From Bacteroides sp. (GTDB lineage Bacteria > Bacteroidota > Bacteroidia > Bacteroidales > Bacteroidaceae), in NCBI GenBank assembly GCA_030151885.1, contig JASLCG010000058.1, forward strand, positions 1 to 19,845: 19,845 bases of DNA, written 5' to 3'. Both the position numbers and the translations under genes were made by a program. A model generated the notes under the pieces. It did not search any database. It saw only the letters and a program-made list of their open reading frames with translations, and was not told the DNA's origin. How positions within the stretch are numbered: position 1 is the first letter of the stretch; each line of letters starts with the position of its first letter. Shown piece by piece: positions 5,040 through 14,133 of this stretch.

Positions 5040-7052
5040 TTATTTAAAGAAATTTGATACTCTATTAGGGCTTAGCATTTGCCACAGTGAAGCTACAGTC
5101 CAACCAGGAGCAAAAATATCGTTATAGAATCCCTTACCATTTTTACCATAATCCCAATTAGTATGTTGAACTACTTCAGGGTAGAATCCTACTTTACCGA
5201 TGTTGTACATACTCCCCTCTACAGGCATTAACTGAAGCATTGAACTTCGTATCACATGAGCAAATTCAACAAACCTACTCTCTTTACACTCTTTTGACAA
5301 CCAATCTAATACTGTAGCAAATTCAAAAATAAATACATCTACATGGTTATTTTCTACTGATACATTACCCCATCCTCTAGACTTAAAACCTACATCTCCC
5401 AACATCTGTCCTGGAGCAAATGGAACATCCCACATATAATACCAGGATAAACTAAAGTAAGCCGCTTGTTTACATAGATCTATGTAGTGCTTTCTCTCTT
5501 TCCCTTTTGTTGTCATTGATAGGTAATACATAGCAGTTGACGCATATAATGAAGCCTCTTTATCTTCACAGTTCGCATCTAATGTAGAAGAAAAATAATC
5601 AGCTTTTGAAATGAGTTCCTTTTCTAAATACGTGGCTGTTCTCCTAGCACTATTTAAATAGGTTTTTTGATTAAAGTATTTATAAGCCATCGTTAGCGGT
5701 AATGTTGCAGATGGGGTACTACCTCCTGTTTTATCTTCTATGTTAAAAGAGTCGTCAAATTTTCTAGGGAAACTACCATCAGTATTCTGCAACTTCAAGA
5801 AGTTGTCTAAAATAGATTTTACCCTTGTCTCCCACTCTTTATGCTCTCTACCTCTTCGTTTTTCATAATCTAAAAAATTAAGTACAGCAAATACCCCTTC
5901 AGATTGTCTTCTAATACTTAACGTTGCAGTTTCTGAGTTATTATTATAATCAACAAATTCTCTAAAAAAGCCAGCTGGCGTAAACCCGTGTTTTAAATAA
6001 CTTTCAAAAATAGCATATGCATCATTAGTTATTTTCTGATTATTGTGTTGCTCTCCATACTCTAGTGCATTAAAAGCATTCAATAACACTCTACCAACAA
6101 ACCCTACCTCAACACTTCCTGTTGGAGCACAATCTTCCGTTTTTAAATGCACCCCAGAATAGTATTTAAGGTTATACTTATCTACATAACTTTCTACAAA
6201 GAAATTTGATAAGTAGTGTTTAGCAGCATCAACTGAACGAACATTCTCCATTTTTTGTGGTTTATACGAGTCGTAAGAGTAGTTCCATACTTTGGCTACA
6301 AAGTCAGAAAAATCTGTAGCTTCACCTGTATTAAGTTCCCATACTAGTTTTTTAGATTCTCCTTTTTCTAATTTTTCAAAGGTCCTTACAGGCTCTATTA
6401 ATGTTAACTTTCTAATGTATGTTTTAGGTGCTTCACTGTATGGGAAACCATAGACTAAAGAGGCTTTTCCTTTATTATTTGAAAATCCAGTAAAACCTAT
6501 TGACGTCTTGTCTGAAAGAATAACTTCTCCATGATCATGACATGGCTGACTCTCTAAGTTGAAGGTATCAAAACGAGCAACTGTATAAAAAGTCTTGAGT
6601 TTCTCGTCGTAAATTCCTGTTAACGGTGTGCTTAATCTATCCTCTCTAACCTGCCAACTATCACTTGTATACCAAGACGGAGCCTCTTTGGGCGAACGTA
6701 AATTTTTTCTATACCAGAAACCAGGCATATAAAATAGACACTCTTCGTGTTCATAGTCATTAATGGTTAGTTTATTTTCAAAATTGAAATAGACCTTTTC
6801 TAAGGCAGTAATAGTTATTTCTATCCTCTTTTTACTCCCTTTTTCTGTCGTATTTCTGTTAATTTTAACAGGTAAACTCCCCTTGTTAGCTGTTAAACCC
6901 CCATCATTACCCAAATTCAGCACATGTGTAGTTGCTGTATTTCCAGGACTTTTCAAATAGAGCTTAAAAGCCTCTTCTACTTGACTAGCTTTACTTCCAC
7001 TAGCAAAGCACATAACCAATATAGTTATTAAAAAACCTTTTCTCATTATCAT
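5040..7052 (-). CDS. Secreted protein with predicted (alpha/alpha)6 toroid, probable glycoside hydrolase of unassigned family
   Basis: 670 aa with a signal peptide (cleavage near residue 22). Met1 (7052) and Met3 (7046) are both possible starts. Residues about 25-250 look like a beta-sandwich. Residues about 270-660 look like a helical (alpha/alpha)6 barrel, with pairs of amphipathic helices and loop motifs such as NTDGSFPRKFD (423-433), TGGSTPSATLPL (442-453), ANCEDKEASLY (493-503), GWGNVSVENNH (560-570) and FAPGWTVASLWQ (647-658). Such folds occur in many glycosidases and lyases. I do not recognise a CAZy family and do not see the Cys pattern expected of GH127/GH146 beta-L-arabinofuranosidases. 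Acidic loop residues such as Asp425, Asp433, Asp434 and Glu497 are candidate catalytic groups. It sits 3 bp after the GH93-like gene and is probably a working member of the degradative set. Confidence 0.6.
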   Translation of the reverse strand: MIMRKGFLITILVMCFASGSKASQVEEAFKLYLKSPGNTATTHVLNLGNDGGLTANKGSLPVKINRNTTEKGSKKRIEITITALEKVYFNFENKLTINDYEHEECLFYMPGFWYRKNLRSPKEAPSWYTSDSWQVREDRLSTPLTGIYDEKLKTFYTVARFDTFNLESQPCHDHGEVILSDKTSIGFTGFSNNKGKASLVYGFPYSEAPKTYIRKLTLIEPVRTFEKLEKGESKKLVWELNTGEATDFSDFVAKVWNYSYDSYKPQKMENVRSVDAAKHYLSNFFVESYVDKYNLKYYSGVHLKTEDCAPTGSVEVGFVGRVLLNAFNALEYGEQHNNQKITNDAYAIFESYLKHGFTPAGFFREFVDYNNNSETATLSIRRQSEGVFAVLNFLDYEKRRGREHKEWETRVKSILDNFLKLQNTDGSFPRKFDDSFNIEDKTGGSTPSATLPLTMAYKYFNQKTYLNSARRTATYLEKELISKADYFSSTLDANCEDKEASLYASTAMYYLSMTTKGKERKHYIDLCKQAAYFSLSWYYMWDVPFAPGQMLGDVGFKSRGWGNVSVENNHVDVFIFEFATVLDWLSKECKESRFVEFAHVIRSSMLQLMPVEGSMYNIGKVGFYPEVVQHTNWDYGKNGKGFYNDIFAPGWTVASLWQMLSPNRVSNFFK

Positions 7053-7055
7053 ATT

Positions 7056-8210
7056 TTATTTCGAATTATTAAATATTATTTTCCCTTTTACCATCCAAGG
7101 GGCAACCTCTTTACCATCTAAATTAGATGATGTTAACGCTATTATTATAGAGTCATTTAAGAGCATTATAGAGTTCCATTTTCCATGCCTGTTGGCAGGA
7201 ATATCAAATGGGTTACTTCTATTGGTAAATCTTTCTGTAGCACTACTTGCTGTTGCAACCTCCATTGTAGATAATTCCCAATCAGAGCCTCTGTTGTAAC
7301 TTGTTTGGTACGATATAGCTAGACACCCATTTGGCAGTGCCAAGATATATGGAGCCCCTATATATACCGAGTCTTCAAATTTTTCCTGTAGTGCATAGTA
7401 TCTATTATTAGTATCTCCTAAAACAGGTGATTTCCAGTTGTCTATTAATCTATTTTTTAGAATGTATGGCTTAAATTCTCCCTGTTTATTGTCTTCTATA
7501 ACAAGTAAGATTTCATCATTAACCACAGTAGGTACGGGCATGCCATCTCTTCGTTTATCTCTAAAAGAGACCTGTTCTGGATGTTCCGACCAAGTTATTC
7601 CACCATCCAACGATCTTATTATGGCTATTTCCTGTTCATTAGAGGCTAAGTATTTCCCTTCGTTTGCAAAATAGACCTGTATTTCTCCACTTGGCAGTTG
7701 TAAGAAGGAGGGCTCCCAACAACCATCTCTAAATCTAGGTTCACCTTTATACAAACTGATAATTGGTCCCCATGTATTACCCTGATCTGTACTCCTTCTC
7801 AGTACAATGGAATAGGGGTAAGCTTCATCTTTAGATGGTCTGTAATTACAAGCCATTAGAATACCTCCATCGGCCAGTAAAATAAGTTCAGGATTACTCA
7901 TTTTTACCACTACATTCTGATGCATGAAATGTTTAAAAACTGTTTTAGAATCACTCCATGTTTGCCCATCATCGAAACTAAATTTAGACTCTATATCCCC
8001 TAAATAATTCTCATAAGCTACTAATAGACTACCGTTATTAGTCTTTATCATCCGTGGATAGCCCCCTTTTAGAGCTATTTTTTGAGTCGTATCTTCAAGC
8101 CATTTAATAGATACACTTTGCACCTCATTAATCTCTTTTTCCTCTCTCGTAGAACAAGCTGACACAGATAGAAATAACAGAGCAAGAGATACGAATATGG
8201 TTTGTTTCAT
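7056..8210 (-). CDS. Sialidase-fold beta-propeller lipoprotein, probable GH93 exo-arabinanase
   Basis: 384 aa with lipobox SVSAC (Cys19). Three Asp-box motifs, DDGQTW (80-85), DQGNTW (142-147) and DGGITW (202-207), mark a sialidase-type beta-propeller. Family GH93 exo-1,5-alpha-L-arabinanases, which release arabinobiose, have this fold. Two acidic residues fit a GH93 active site: Glu166 in CWEPSF and Glu239 in LLVIEDN. Their 73-residue spacing resembles what I recall for characterised GH93 enzymes. YPRMIK (51-56) and DGMPVPTV (222-229) are further GH93-like segments. The arabinose-type GH43 neighbours support this. Alternatives are a sialidase or another propeller hydrolase, but there is no arginine triad pattern that I can identify and no sialic-acid gene nearby. 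Confidence 0.65.
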   Translation of the reverse strand: MKQTIFVSLALLFLSVSACSTREEKEINEVQSVSIKWLEDTTQKIALKGGYPRMIKTNNGSLLVAYENYLGDIESKFSFDDGQTWSDSKTVFKHFMHQNVVVKMSNPELILLADGGILMACNYRPSKDEAYPYSIVLRRSTDQGNTWGPIISLYKGEPRFRDGCWEPSFLQLPSGEIQVYFANEGKYLASNEQEIAIIRSLDGGITWSEHPEQVSFRDKRRDGMPVPTVVNDEILLVIEDNKQGEFKPYILKNRLIDNWKSPVLGDTNNRYYALQEKFEDSVYIGAPYILALPNGCLAISYQTSYNRGSDWELSTMEVATASSATERFTNRSNPFDIPANRHGKWNSIMLLNDSIIIALTSSNLDGKEVAPWMVKGKIIFNNSK

Positions 8211-8216
8211 AATCTA

Positions 8217-9173
8217 TTACTTAACAACTCTTGTCTCTATAATTTCTTCTGATATCTCCATGCGAGGAATTTCACCATCTACAAATTTCACCTCCGAGAT
8301 GTACATTCCCCTTGGGTGAATGTCTAATTCTGAATGATGTGCATGAAAAACTATTCTTAACACCCCATTTTTATCTCTAAACATGGCACTATGCCCAACC
8401 CCAAACAGATTTTTAGGTGTTTGTAATATCGGATTATGCTCATATTTCACCCATGGACCTAATACAGAGTTGGCTGTTGCATATCCTACCCCATATAATT
8501 TGCTTTCAAAACTATTTGCAGAATAGGTCATATAGTACACCCCTTTATGCTTTAGTATAAAAGATCCTTCATTTACCTTAGGCCATACACGCTCCCACTC
8601 TTGCGACATAGTTAATGCTAGTTTCATGGATTCTAACTTAATTTGTGTCAAATTATCTTCCAATTCTGCTACCCAAATTTCATTACCATTGGTAAAGCGT
8701 ACAAAAGAGAGATATGCCTTTCCATCATCATCAATAAAGAGCGAATTATCTATCCCTTTATCTTCCAACATAGTCTCCTTTCTCTCTTGAATAAAGGGTC
8801 CCCTGGGGGATTTTGATGTTGCCACACAGATGTGTTCTTCTGCCGAGTAGTACATATAAAAGAGTCCTTTAGAGGCTACATAGTACACTTCTGGAGCCCA
8901 GAACCAATGATTTCCATAGGAATCTTCTCTTTGTAAAGCAAGTTCTTTATTCTTCTTCCAATTCTTTAAATCTACTGATGTATATACTTCTATACCTACA
9001 TCACTACTAGTTCCATAAGCATAATAAAGCCCCTCATAATAGAGGATAAAAGGATCTCCTAACAGTACGGGGTGATTATATTCACTTTGCTCTTCTATAC
9101 TCTTTGCACTACTACAAGAAGGCAGTATAAAAGCAAGAACTAGTACGCATATAAACTTATCTATTACTCTCAT
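8217..9173 (-). CDS. GH43 family glycoside hydrolase, lipoprotein
   Basis: A five-bladed propeller GH43 enzyme. The open frame reaches back to 9200, but I prefer the ATG at 9173. From there the product starts MRVIDKF and has a clean lipoprotein signal ending ILPSC (Cys20), whereas the upstream nine residues add nothing. Active-site residues, numbered from this start: Asp40 in LLGDPFI (base), Asp142 in GIDNSLFIDDDG, Glu202 in VNEGSF (acid), and His261 in GVGHSAM. The middle Asp is followed by Asn rather than the common Pro. About 318 aa, single domain. It diverges from the other GH43, so the two probably cut different linkages or chain lengths of an arabinose-containing glycan. It is the first enzyme gene after susD, from which a stable hairpin separates it. 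Confidence 0.85.
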   Translation of the reverse strand: MRVIDKFICVLVLAFILPSCSSAKSIEEQSEYNHPVLLGDPFILYYEGLYYAYGTSSDVGIEVYTSVDLKNWKKNKELALQREDSYGNHWFWAPEVYYVASKGLFYMYYSAEEHICVATSKSPRGPFIQERKETMLEDKGIDNSLFIDDDGKAYLSFVRFTNGNEIWVAELEDNLTQIKLESMKLALTMSQEWERVWPKVNEGSFILKHKGVYYMTYSANSFESKLYGVGYATANSVLGPWVKYEHNPILQTPKNLFGVGHSAMFRDKNGVLRIVFHAHHSELDIHPRGMYISEVKFVDGEIPRMEISEEIIETRVVK

Positions 9174-9207
9174 TGTATTTAATGGATTAAGCCAATTCAT
9201 AAAATGT

Positions 9208-9257
9208 AAAGCCAGTGCATAATGTTATGTATAACATACACCTTATTCACTGGCTTT
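9208..9257 (-). terminator. Intergenic stem-loop between susD and the enzyme genes
   Basis: The perfect 10-bp inverted repeat AAAGCCAGTG (9208-9217) / CACTGGCTTT (9248-9257) encloses another 7-bp one, ATGTTAT (9222-9228) / ATAACAT (9231-9237). It fills the only sizeable gap in the operon (78 bp, or 105 bp to the preferred GH43 start). In the transcribed direction it is followed by ACATTTTATG, a poor T-run. It is more likely a partial terminator or an mRNA-stability element than a full stop, giving more susCD than enzyme mRNA. Confidence 0.6.
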
Positions 9258-9278
9258 TTGAAACAGTAATCAATTCAA

Positions 9279-10847
9279 TTAATACTGCGGGTTTTGACTG
9301 ATATTTTTATTGTTGTTTATTTCACTCGAAGGAATAGGAAGTGCATCATGCTTCCCTATGATAAATCCATTAAAGTCTGCATCTCTGGATTTTAGTTCGT
9401 CAATGCCCTCTTTGGTTTCTAACATTTTCCATCTTTTTAAATCAGCCCAACGATTTCCTTCTGTTGCTAATTCCAAAGCACGCTCCATCTGTAATCGTTT
9501 TAAAAATGCTTTAGAATCACTCATTACTGCACTATGGTTCTTTGAGATGGAAGGCATATTTACTCTAGCACGTACCATATCCACGTATTTAGCCGCATCA
9601 GCAACAGCTCCGCCCGACTCAACAATACATTCAGCGTACATTAACAGGATATCTGCATAACGAACTAAGCGTACATTAGTCGGATTATGGTAATCATCAA
9701 AATCTCTATAATATTCAGAACTATACTTTCTATAGAATACTCTATTTTTATAATTGGCTTGTCCCCAAGTTGCTGCATTACTTTTTAAAGAGTAAATTCT
9801 ATCGTTGTTTTCAAAGTCGTTTTCCATACCTTCATAAAAGGCCGTATATCTAAGGCGGATATCATATCCATCGTCAATGTTTTTCTCCTTTTTAAATTCA
9901 GAGACAATCCATGGACGTAACTCTCCATCTGTCCAACCAATACCAGGAGGAGCAAAAAACTGACCTCTGTTTAACCCTAAGTTAGGATCAACGTCAAAAT
10001 CTCCATCTCCAGAAGGAGCTTTGTGAATATCCGAAAACTGAATTTCAAAAACAGATTCCTTGTTATTCTCAGTGTCTTTATTGAAATTATCAAAATAGTT
10101 ATTCATTAAACTGTAGTACTTACTACCTGCTCCTGTAACTAACCAATCAAGATCTTGTTTAGCTTCTTGCCATTTATGCATTTGCATATTAGATTTCGCT
10201 TTGTAAGCATATGCTGCACCTTTTGTGGCTCTGCCTTTATTATCGTTATTCCACTCTTCAGGTAACAAATCAATAGCAACAGAGAAGTCTGCCATAGCTT
10301 GCTGATATACTTCTTCTTCAGTATGGCCAACAGGTCTCATTTCAGGTTTTGAAGGCTCTAAATTAATAGCTAAACTTGAATTTTCGCTACCCCATAGTAA
10401 AGCTAAATGATAATAGTAGAAGCCTCTTAAGAAATGAGCTTGACCCAAAATTTCATTTTTCTTAGCTTCATCTTCGAATGCAATGTCAGGAACATACTTA
10501 AGCACTTGGTTAGCTCTAAATATTGCTTCATAGAAGTCTCTATACGTCCATACATTACCTTCCCAGAAGTTATAATTATTATATGTAAACTGTGTCCATT
10601 CTTTCAATTCAGCCCATGGACTTTGGCTAAAAGCCTCATCCGAAGTCAAGTCTAATCTAAACCAGATCCATCTACTAAAGGTCCCTGGTTTGTAGAACAT
10701 ATTATATACAGCATTAACACCATATTGTGCATCAAGCTCTGTTTTCCAATATGTCTTGGTTGACATGGCATTCGGGTTTACCACCTCTACATCGCATCCT
10801 GAAAGAAGAAGTAATAAACTAAATATATAGATTAAATGTTTTTTCAT
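9279..10847 (-). CDS. susD: SusD/RagB-family glycan-binding lipoprotein
   Basis: 522 aa surface lipoprotein (LLSGC, Cys18) that forms the lid over its SusC partner and captures oligosaccharide. Typical SusD features are seen: an early PNAMSTKTYWKTELDAQYGVNAVY segment, a helical TPR-like region (AKKNEILGQAHFLRGFYYYHLALLWG, AAYAYKAKSNMQ, LVRYADILLMYAECIVE), and the C-terminus WADLKRWK...LPIPSSEINNNKNISQNPQY. Length is usual for the family. It lies 18 bp after susC in the same operon. The name is by family; it does not imply starch. Confidence 0.95.
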   Translation of the reverse strand: MKKHLIYIFSLLLLLSGCDVEVVNPNAMSTKTYWKTELDAQYGVNAVYNMFYKPGTFSRWIWFRLDLTSDEAFSQSPWAELKEWTQFTYNNYNFWEGNVWTYRDFYEAIFRANQVLKYVPDIAFEDEAKKNEILGQAHFLRGFYYYHLALLWGSENSSLAINLEPSKPEMRPVGHTEEEVYQQAMADFSVAIDLLPEEWNNDNKGRATKGAAYAYKAKSNMQMHKWQEAKQDLDWLVTGAGSKYYSLMNNYFDNFNKDTENNKESVFEIQFSDIHKAPSGDGDFDVDPNLGLNRGQFFAPPGIGWTDGELRPWIVSEFKKEKNIDDGYDIRLRYTAFYEGMENDFENNDRIYSLKSNAATWGQANYKNRVFYRKYSSEYYRDFDDYHNPTNVRLVRYADILLMYAECIVESGGAVADAAKYVDMVRARVNMPSISKNHSAVMSDSKAFLKRLQMERALELATEGNRWADLKRWKMLETKEGIDELKSRDADFNGFIIGKHDALPIPSSEINNNKNISQNPQY

Positions 10848-10865
10848 TGTATTTCCCTTTTAGTA

Positions 10866-13865
10866 TTAGAAAGTTATTTGTGCACCGAACGTAACTGCCC
10901 TTGGATTAGGGAAAAAGCCTCCATCGTAACTTCTTTCCCAAATATTGGCATTTAAGAATTCTGGGTCTAAGCCTTTATATCCTGTAAAAGTGATTAGGTT
11001 TTGTGCATTTATATAGAATCGTACATTATCTATAGCATTTCCTAATATTGACTTTGGTAAATTATAACCTAATGCCATCTGTTTCACTCTCAGGTAATTC
11101 CCATTTTCCAACCAACGATCTTGGTTGCCTCTCACATTTCTAGAATCTCCATAAATAGGCCTTGGATCTTTAGCATTAGGATTTTCAGGAGTCCAAGCGT
11201 CATAATTACTTCTGTAATTCGAATTATCATCAAATTTATCGTATGCACTTCTAGGACCATTAAATATTTTATGCCCCAATGCTCCAGCTAATTGTATTTG
11301 TAAATCAAAGTCTTTATATCTAAGCCCTAAATTCAGACCTAAATTATACTTCGGAATAGTAGAGCCACGGTGCTGACGGTCTTCATCTGTAATAATACCA
11401 TCGTCATTATAGTCTACGTATTTAACATCTCCAGGTTTGGCATCTGGCTGAATAAGTTTACCCTGACTATTTTTATGTGCCAATACCTCTTCTTCAGATC
11501 TGAATAGACCATCAGTTTTAATTAAATACCATTCGCCTAATGGTTTGCCAATTAATGATTTTGTATTCCACTGATCAAATCCTGGTAATCCGTATCCAAG
11601 TTTTTTCAATTTATTCTTTAAGTACGAAAAGTTAAGATTAATACTGTAATCAAAATCTTTACCTACATTATCTTTCCATGTTGTAGATAATTCAAAACCT
11701 CTATTTTCTAATGTTACAGCATTTACCCATGGATTGCCTCCATTATTACCTGTTGAGTTTAGAATAGGCATTTCAGTAAGAACATCTTTTGTTTCCTTCA
11801 TAAAATAATCAGCAGAAATAGCTAATCGATTATCAAGCATTGACATATCAAACCCAATGTTTGTTTGTGTCATTATTTCCCACTTTAAGTTTTCATTAAC
11901 CAACTTAACCTGAGTCATACCATTGTTTAATTGATCATTACCAAATACTACTTGTGGGTATACATTAATAACAGGCATATAATCATAGTAGCCATTATTA
12001 GAATTACCCAGTCGGCCGTAGTTTGCTCTTATTTTAAGATCGTCTATCCAAGAAACATTAAAGAATTTTTCATTACTAATTCTCCAACCTAATGACAGTG
12101 ATGGGAAATAACCTACATTATAATCTGGATGGAATTTAGAAGACTCATCTCTTCTGATAGTGAAACTCAACAAATATCTGTTGTCAAAATTATAATTAAC
12201 TCGTCCAAAAGCAGAAAACAGCTTTTCTATATTTTTATAGCTACCAGTTTTAGGACCAGATAAAGCACCATCGAGTTCAGTTAAATAAGAACCACCCGCC
12301 TGAATGACATCATTTTTAGTTCCCCAAACATTCTCATAGTTAAACGTTTGATAACTTAAACCTGCTACAGCACCAATCGAATGTTTACCAAATTCTTTAT
12401 TAAATTCTAATGTATTATCAAACACAAGATTACGTGATTGAGCTTGATTCTTAGTCAGCGATGATGGGTCAAAAGGCTGATTATAACTCCAATAGCCTTC
12501 TTTTCTTAAGAATTTATGTTTGTCGTTGCTAAAATCAAATCCAAAATTGAATTTATACTTTAACATTTTCATTACCTCTAACTCAGTGAAAGCATTACCT
12601 CTAATTCTTAAATTGCTATTTGTCGTATTTTCAAAATTTTCTTTAGCAAAAGGATTCGTACCAAACGTTACATCTCTATTTCCGTCTCCAAAGCCATAAC
12701 CACCCTTAGATGCATTGTTCTCATCGTAAATCGGAATAGTTGGTAACATTCTATAAACATCTACAATAGGGTTTGTATTTAGCTCGTTAACCCTAAAGTT
12801 ACTAAGGACAATGTTCTCTCCTACCTTAAAATTGACAAAACGTCCAAAGTCACGAGTCGCTGAGGTATTAGCACGAAGTGTAAATCTCTTACTATCTGTA
12901 CCAATAGTTGTACCTGAGTTACTCATGTAGTTTCCTGATATAAAATATCGGTTTGCTTTACCACCACCAGATATAGAGATGTTGTGGTCGTTTAAGATTC
13001 CATTTTTAAAAACTTCTTTTTGCCAGTCAGTATTTCCATCAAAATGATTTGCTGGTTCTCTACCTCCATTTTTAAATGCTAAGTCGTTCAATTCAATCCA
13101 ACGATCCCGACCAGTCAACTTATATTTAGGAAGCCATTGAACAGTTAATTTTGAAGATAAATCTATTTTCATAGGCCCTTCACTACCCTGTTTGGTTGTT
13201 ATTATTATAACACCATTACCAGCTCTAGATCCATAAATAGCAGCTGCAGAAGCATCTTTTAGCACTTGAATACTCTCAATATCATTGAAATTAAAATCTC
13301 TATTAGCTCCAGATACAACTCCATCAACTACATACAAAGGCTGGCTATTTCCGAAAGTACCAGTACCTCTAATCTCTACTTTACCCTCACTTCCTGGATT
13401 TCCAGATGTTCTTACAGATAAACCAGGCAGCGTTCCTAGAGCATCTCCAACAGAGCCAGAAACAGTTAAGTTTTTCATCTGCCCTGGATTAAAAACAGAT
13501 ACAGCACCTGTTAAATCTGCTTTTTTCATAGTTTGATAACCAATCACAACTACCTCTTCCAGTAGTTTAGTATCGTCATCCAATACAACATCTATTGTTT
13601 TCTCTCCATTATATACAATCTCTTTTGGGTTCATTCCTACAAAAGAGAATACTAGTGTTTCTTTCGGACTGACATCTAATGTATAATAACCATCAAAGTT
13701 GGTTACTGTACCCTGCCCTTTTCCTTTAATTACAACACTAGCTCCTGTTAAAGGATCCTTAGAAGAATCCGTAACTCTACCTGTCACTTTTACATTTTGC
13801 CCCCATAAAGTGGCTGAACAAAAAATAAATAACAGAAATAAATAAGCATTTCTAGTTGTGTTCAT
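10866..13865 (-). CDS. susC: SusC/RagA-family TonB-dependent outer-membrane transporter
   Basis: 999 aa. The signal peptide ends near residue 23 (LWGQ). It is followed by a carboxypeptidase-regulatory-like domain (about 25-98: VKVTGRVTDSSKDPLTGASV, TNFDGYYTLDV), the SusC signature EEVVVIGY (103-110), a plug domain (about 115-228, with VEIRGTGTFGNSQPLYVVDGV and ASAAAIYGSRAGNGVIIITTKQG), and a 22-strand-type barrel ending in the aromatic residue Phe999 (VTFGAQITF). It imports oligosaccharides using TonB energy together with SusD. It is the first gene of the minus-strand operon and is divergent from the regulator. There is no N-terminal STN extension, so no anti-sigma signalling is expected; this fits control by the neighbouring hybrid regulator. 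Confidence 0.96.
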   Translation of the reverse strand: MNTTRNAYLFLLFIFCSATLWGQNVKVTGRVTDSSKDPLTGASVVIKGKGQGTVTNFDGYYTLDVSPKETLVFSFVGMNPKEIVYNGEKTIDVVLDDDTKLLEEVVVIGYQTMKKADLTGAVSVFNPGQMKNLTVSGSVGDALGTLPGLSVRTSGNPGSEGKVEIRGTGTFGNSQPLYVVDGVVSGANRDFNFNDIESIQVLKDASAAAIYGSRAGNGVIIITTKQGSEGPMKIDLSSKLTVQWLPKYKLTGRDRWIELNDLAFKNGGREPANHFDGNTDWQKEVFKNGILNDHNISISGGGKANRYFISGNYMSNSGTTIGTDSKRFTLRANTSATRDFGRFVNFKVGENIVLSNFRVNELNTNPIVDVYRMLPTIPIYDENNASKGGYGFGDGNRDVTFGTNPFAKENFENTTNSNLRIRGNAFTELEVMKMLKYKFNFGFDFSNDKHKFLRKEGYWSYNQPFDPSSLTKNQAQSRNLVFDNTLEFNKEFGKHSIGAVAGLSYQTFNYENVWGTKNDVIQAGGSYLTELDGALSGPKTGSYKNIEKLFSAFGRVNYNFDNRYLLSFTIRRDESSKFHPDYNVGYFPSLSLGWRISNEKFFNVSWIDDLKIRANYGRLGNSNNGYYDYMPVINVYPQVVFGNDQLNNGMTQVKLVNENLKWEIMTQTNIGFDMSMLDNRLAISADYFMKETKDVLTEMPILNSTGNNGGNPWVNAVTLENRGFELSTTWKDNVGKDFDYSINLNFSYLKNKLKKLGYGLPGFDQWNTKSLIGKPLGEWYLIKTDGLFRSEEEVLAHKNSQGKLIQPDAKPGDVKYVDYNDDGIITDEDRQHRGSTIPKYNLGLNLGLRYKDFDLQIQLAGALGHKIFNGPRSAYDKFDDNSNYRSNYDAWTPENPNAKDPRPIYGDSRNVRGNQDRWLENGNYLRVKQMALGYNLPKSILGNAIDNVRFYINAQNLITFTGYKGLDPEFLNANIWERSYDGGFFPNPRAVTFGAQITF

Positions 13866-14133
13866 TTTTTTAGATATAAGGTTACTTTTAAATTTATAAT
13901 CATACTAACTCAAGATGAGCTATACTTTTCAGACTGAATAATTGTAAGATTTGTTAACAACTTAAAAGTATAACATACTTAAAAATAGAAAGAATAATTT
14001 TGAATAAAAGAATAGCTAATTCAGCTCTATAGTAGGATTGTACCCATATTTACCTATATTTGACCCAAAAGTACCATTAATAGGAATTAAGAAATGATCA
14101 TTTTCTTAGAGAGATAGTATAATTTTACGAAGT
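13866..14133. promoter_or_regulatory. Divergent promoter region between susC and the regulator
   Basis: 268 bp of AT-rich DNA that must carry both promoters. On the plus strand two exact TAnnTTTG boxes occur, TAATTTTG (13995-14002) and TATATTTG (14055-14062). Either could be the -7 element of the regulator gene, but neither has a well-spaced TTTG upstream. I found no convincing TAnnTTTG box for susC on the minus strand, as expected if its promoter needs the activator. Confidence 0.45.
14042..14075 (+). promoter_or_regulatory. Four helically phased ACC repeats, candidate regulator-binding site
   Basis: ACC occurs at 14042, 14052, 14063 and 14073, that is at 10-, 11- and 10-bp steps, each followed by an A/T-rich stretch (ACCCATATTT, ACCTATATTTG, ACCCAAAAGT, ACCATTAAT). 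Phasing at one helical turn places all four on one DNA face, which suits an AraC-type dimer or tandem binding. It overlaps the TATATTTG box, so binding here could also repress the regulator gene. Confidence 0.4.

Noticed and set aside
7056..8210. Neuraminidase for sialic acid
   Set aside because: Only the fold-level Asp boxes support it. Neighbouring genes point to arabinose-containing glycans and no sialic acid genes are present.
8217..9200. Longer start at 9200 for the second GH43
   Set aside because: The extra nine residues precede a Met that begins a normal lipoprotein signal peptide, so the ATG at 9173 is the better start.
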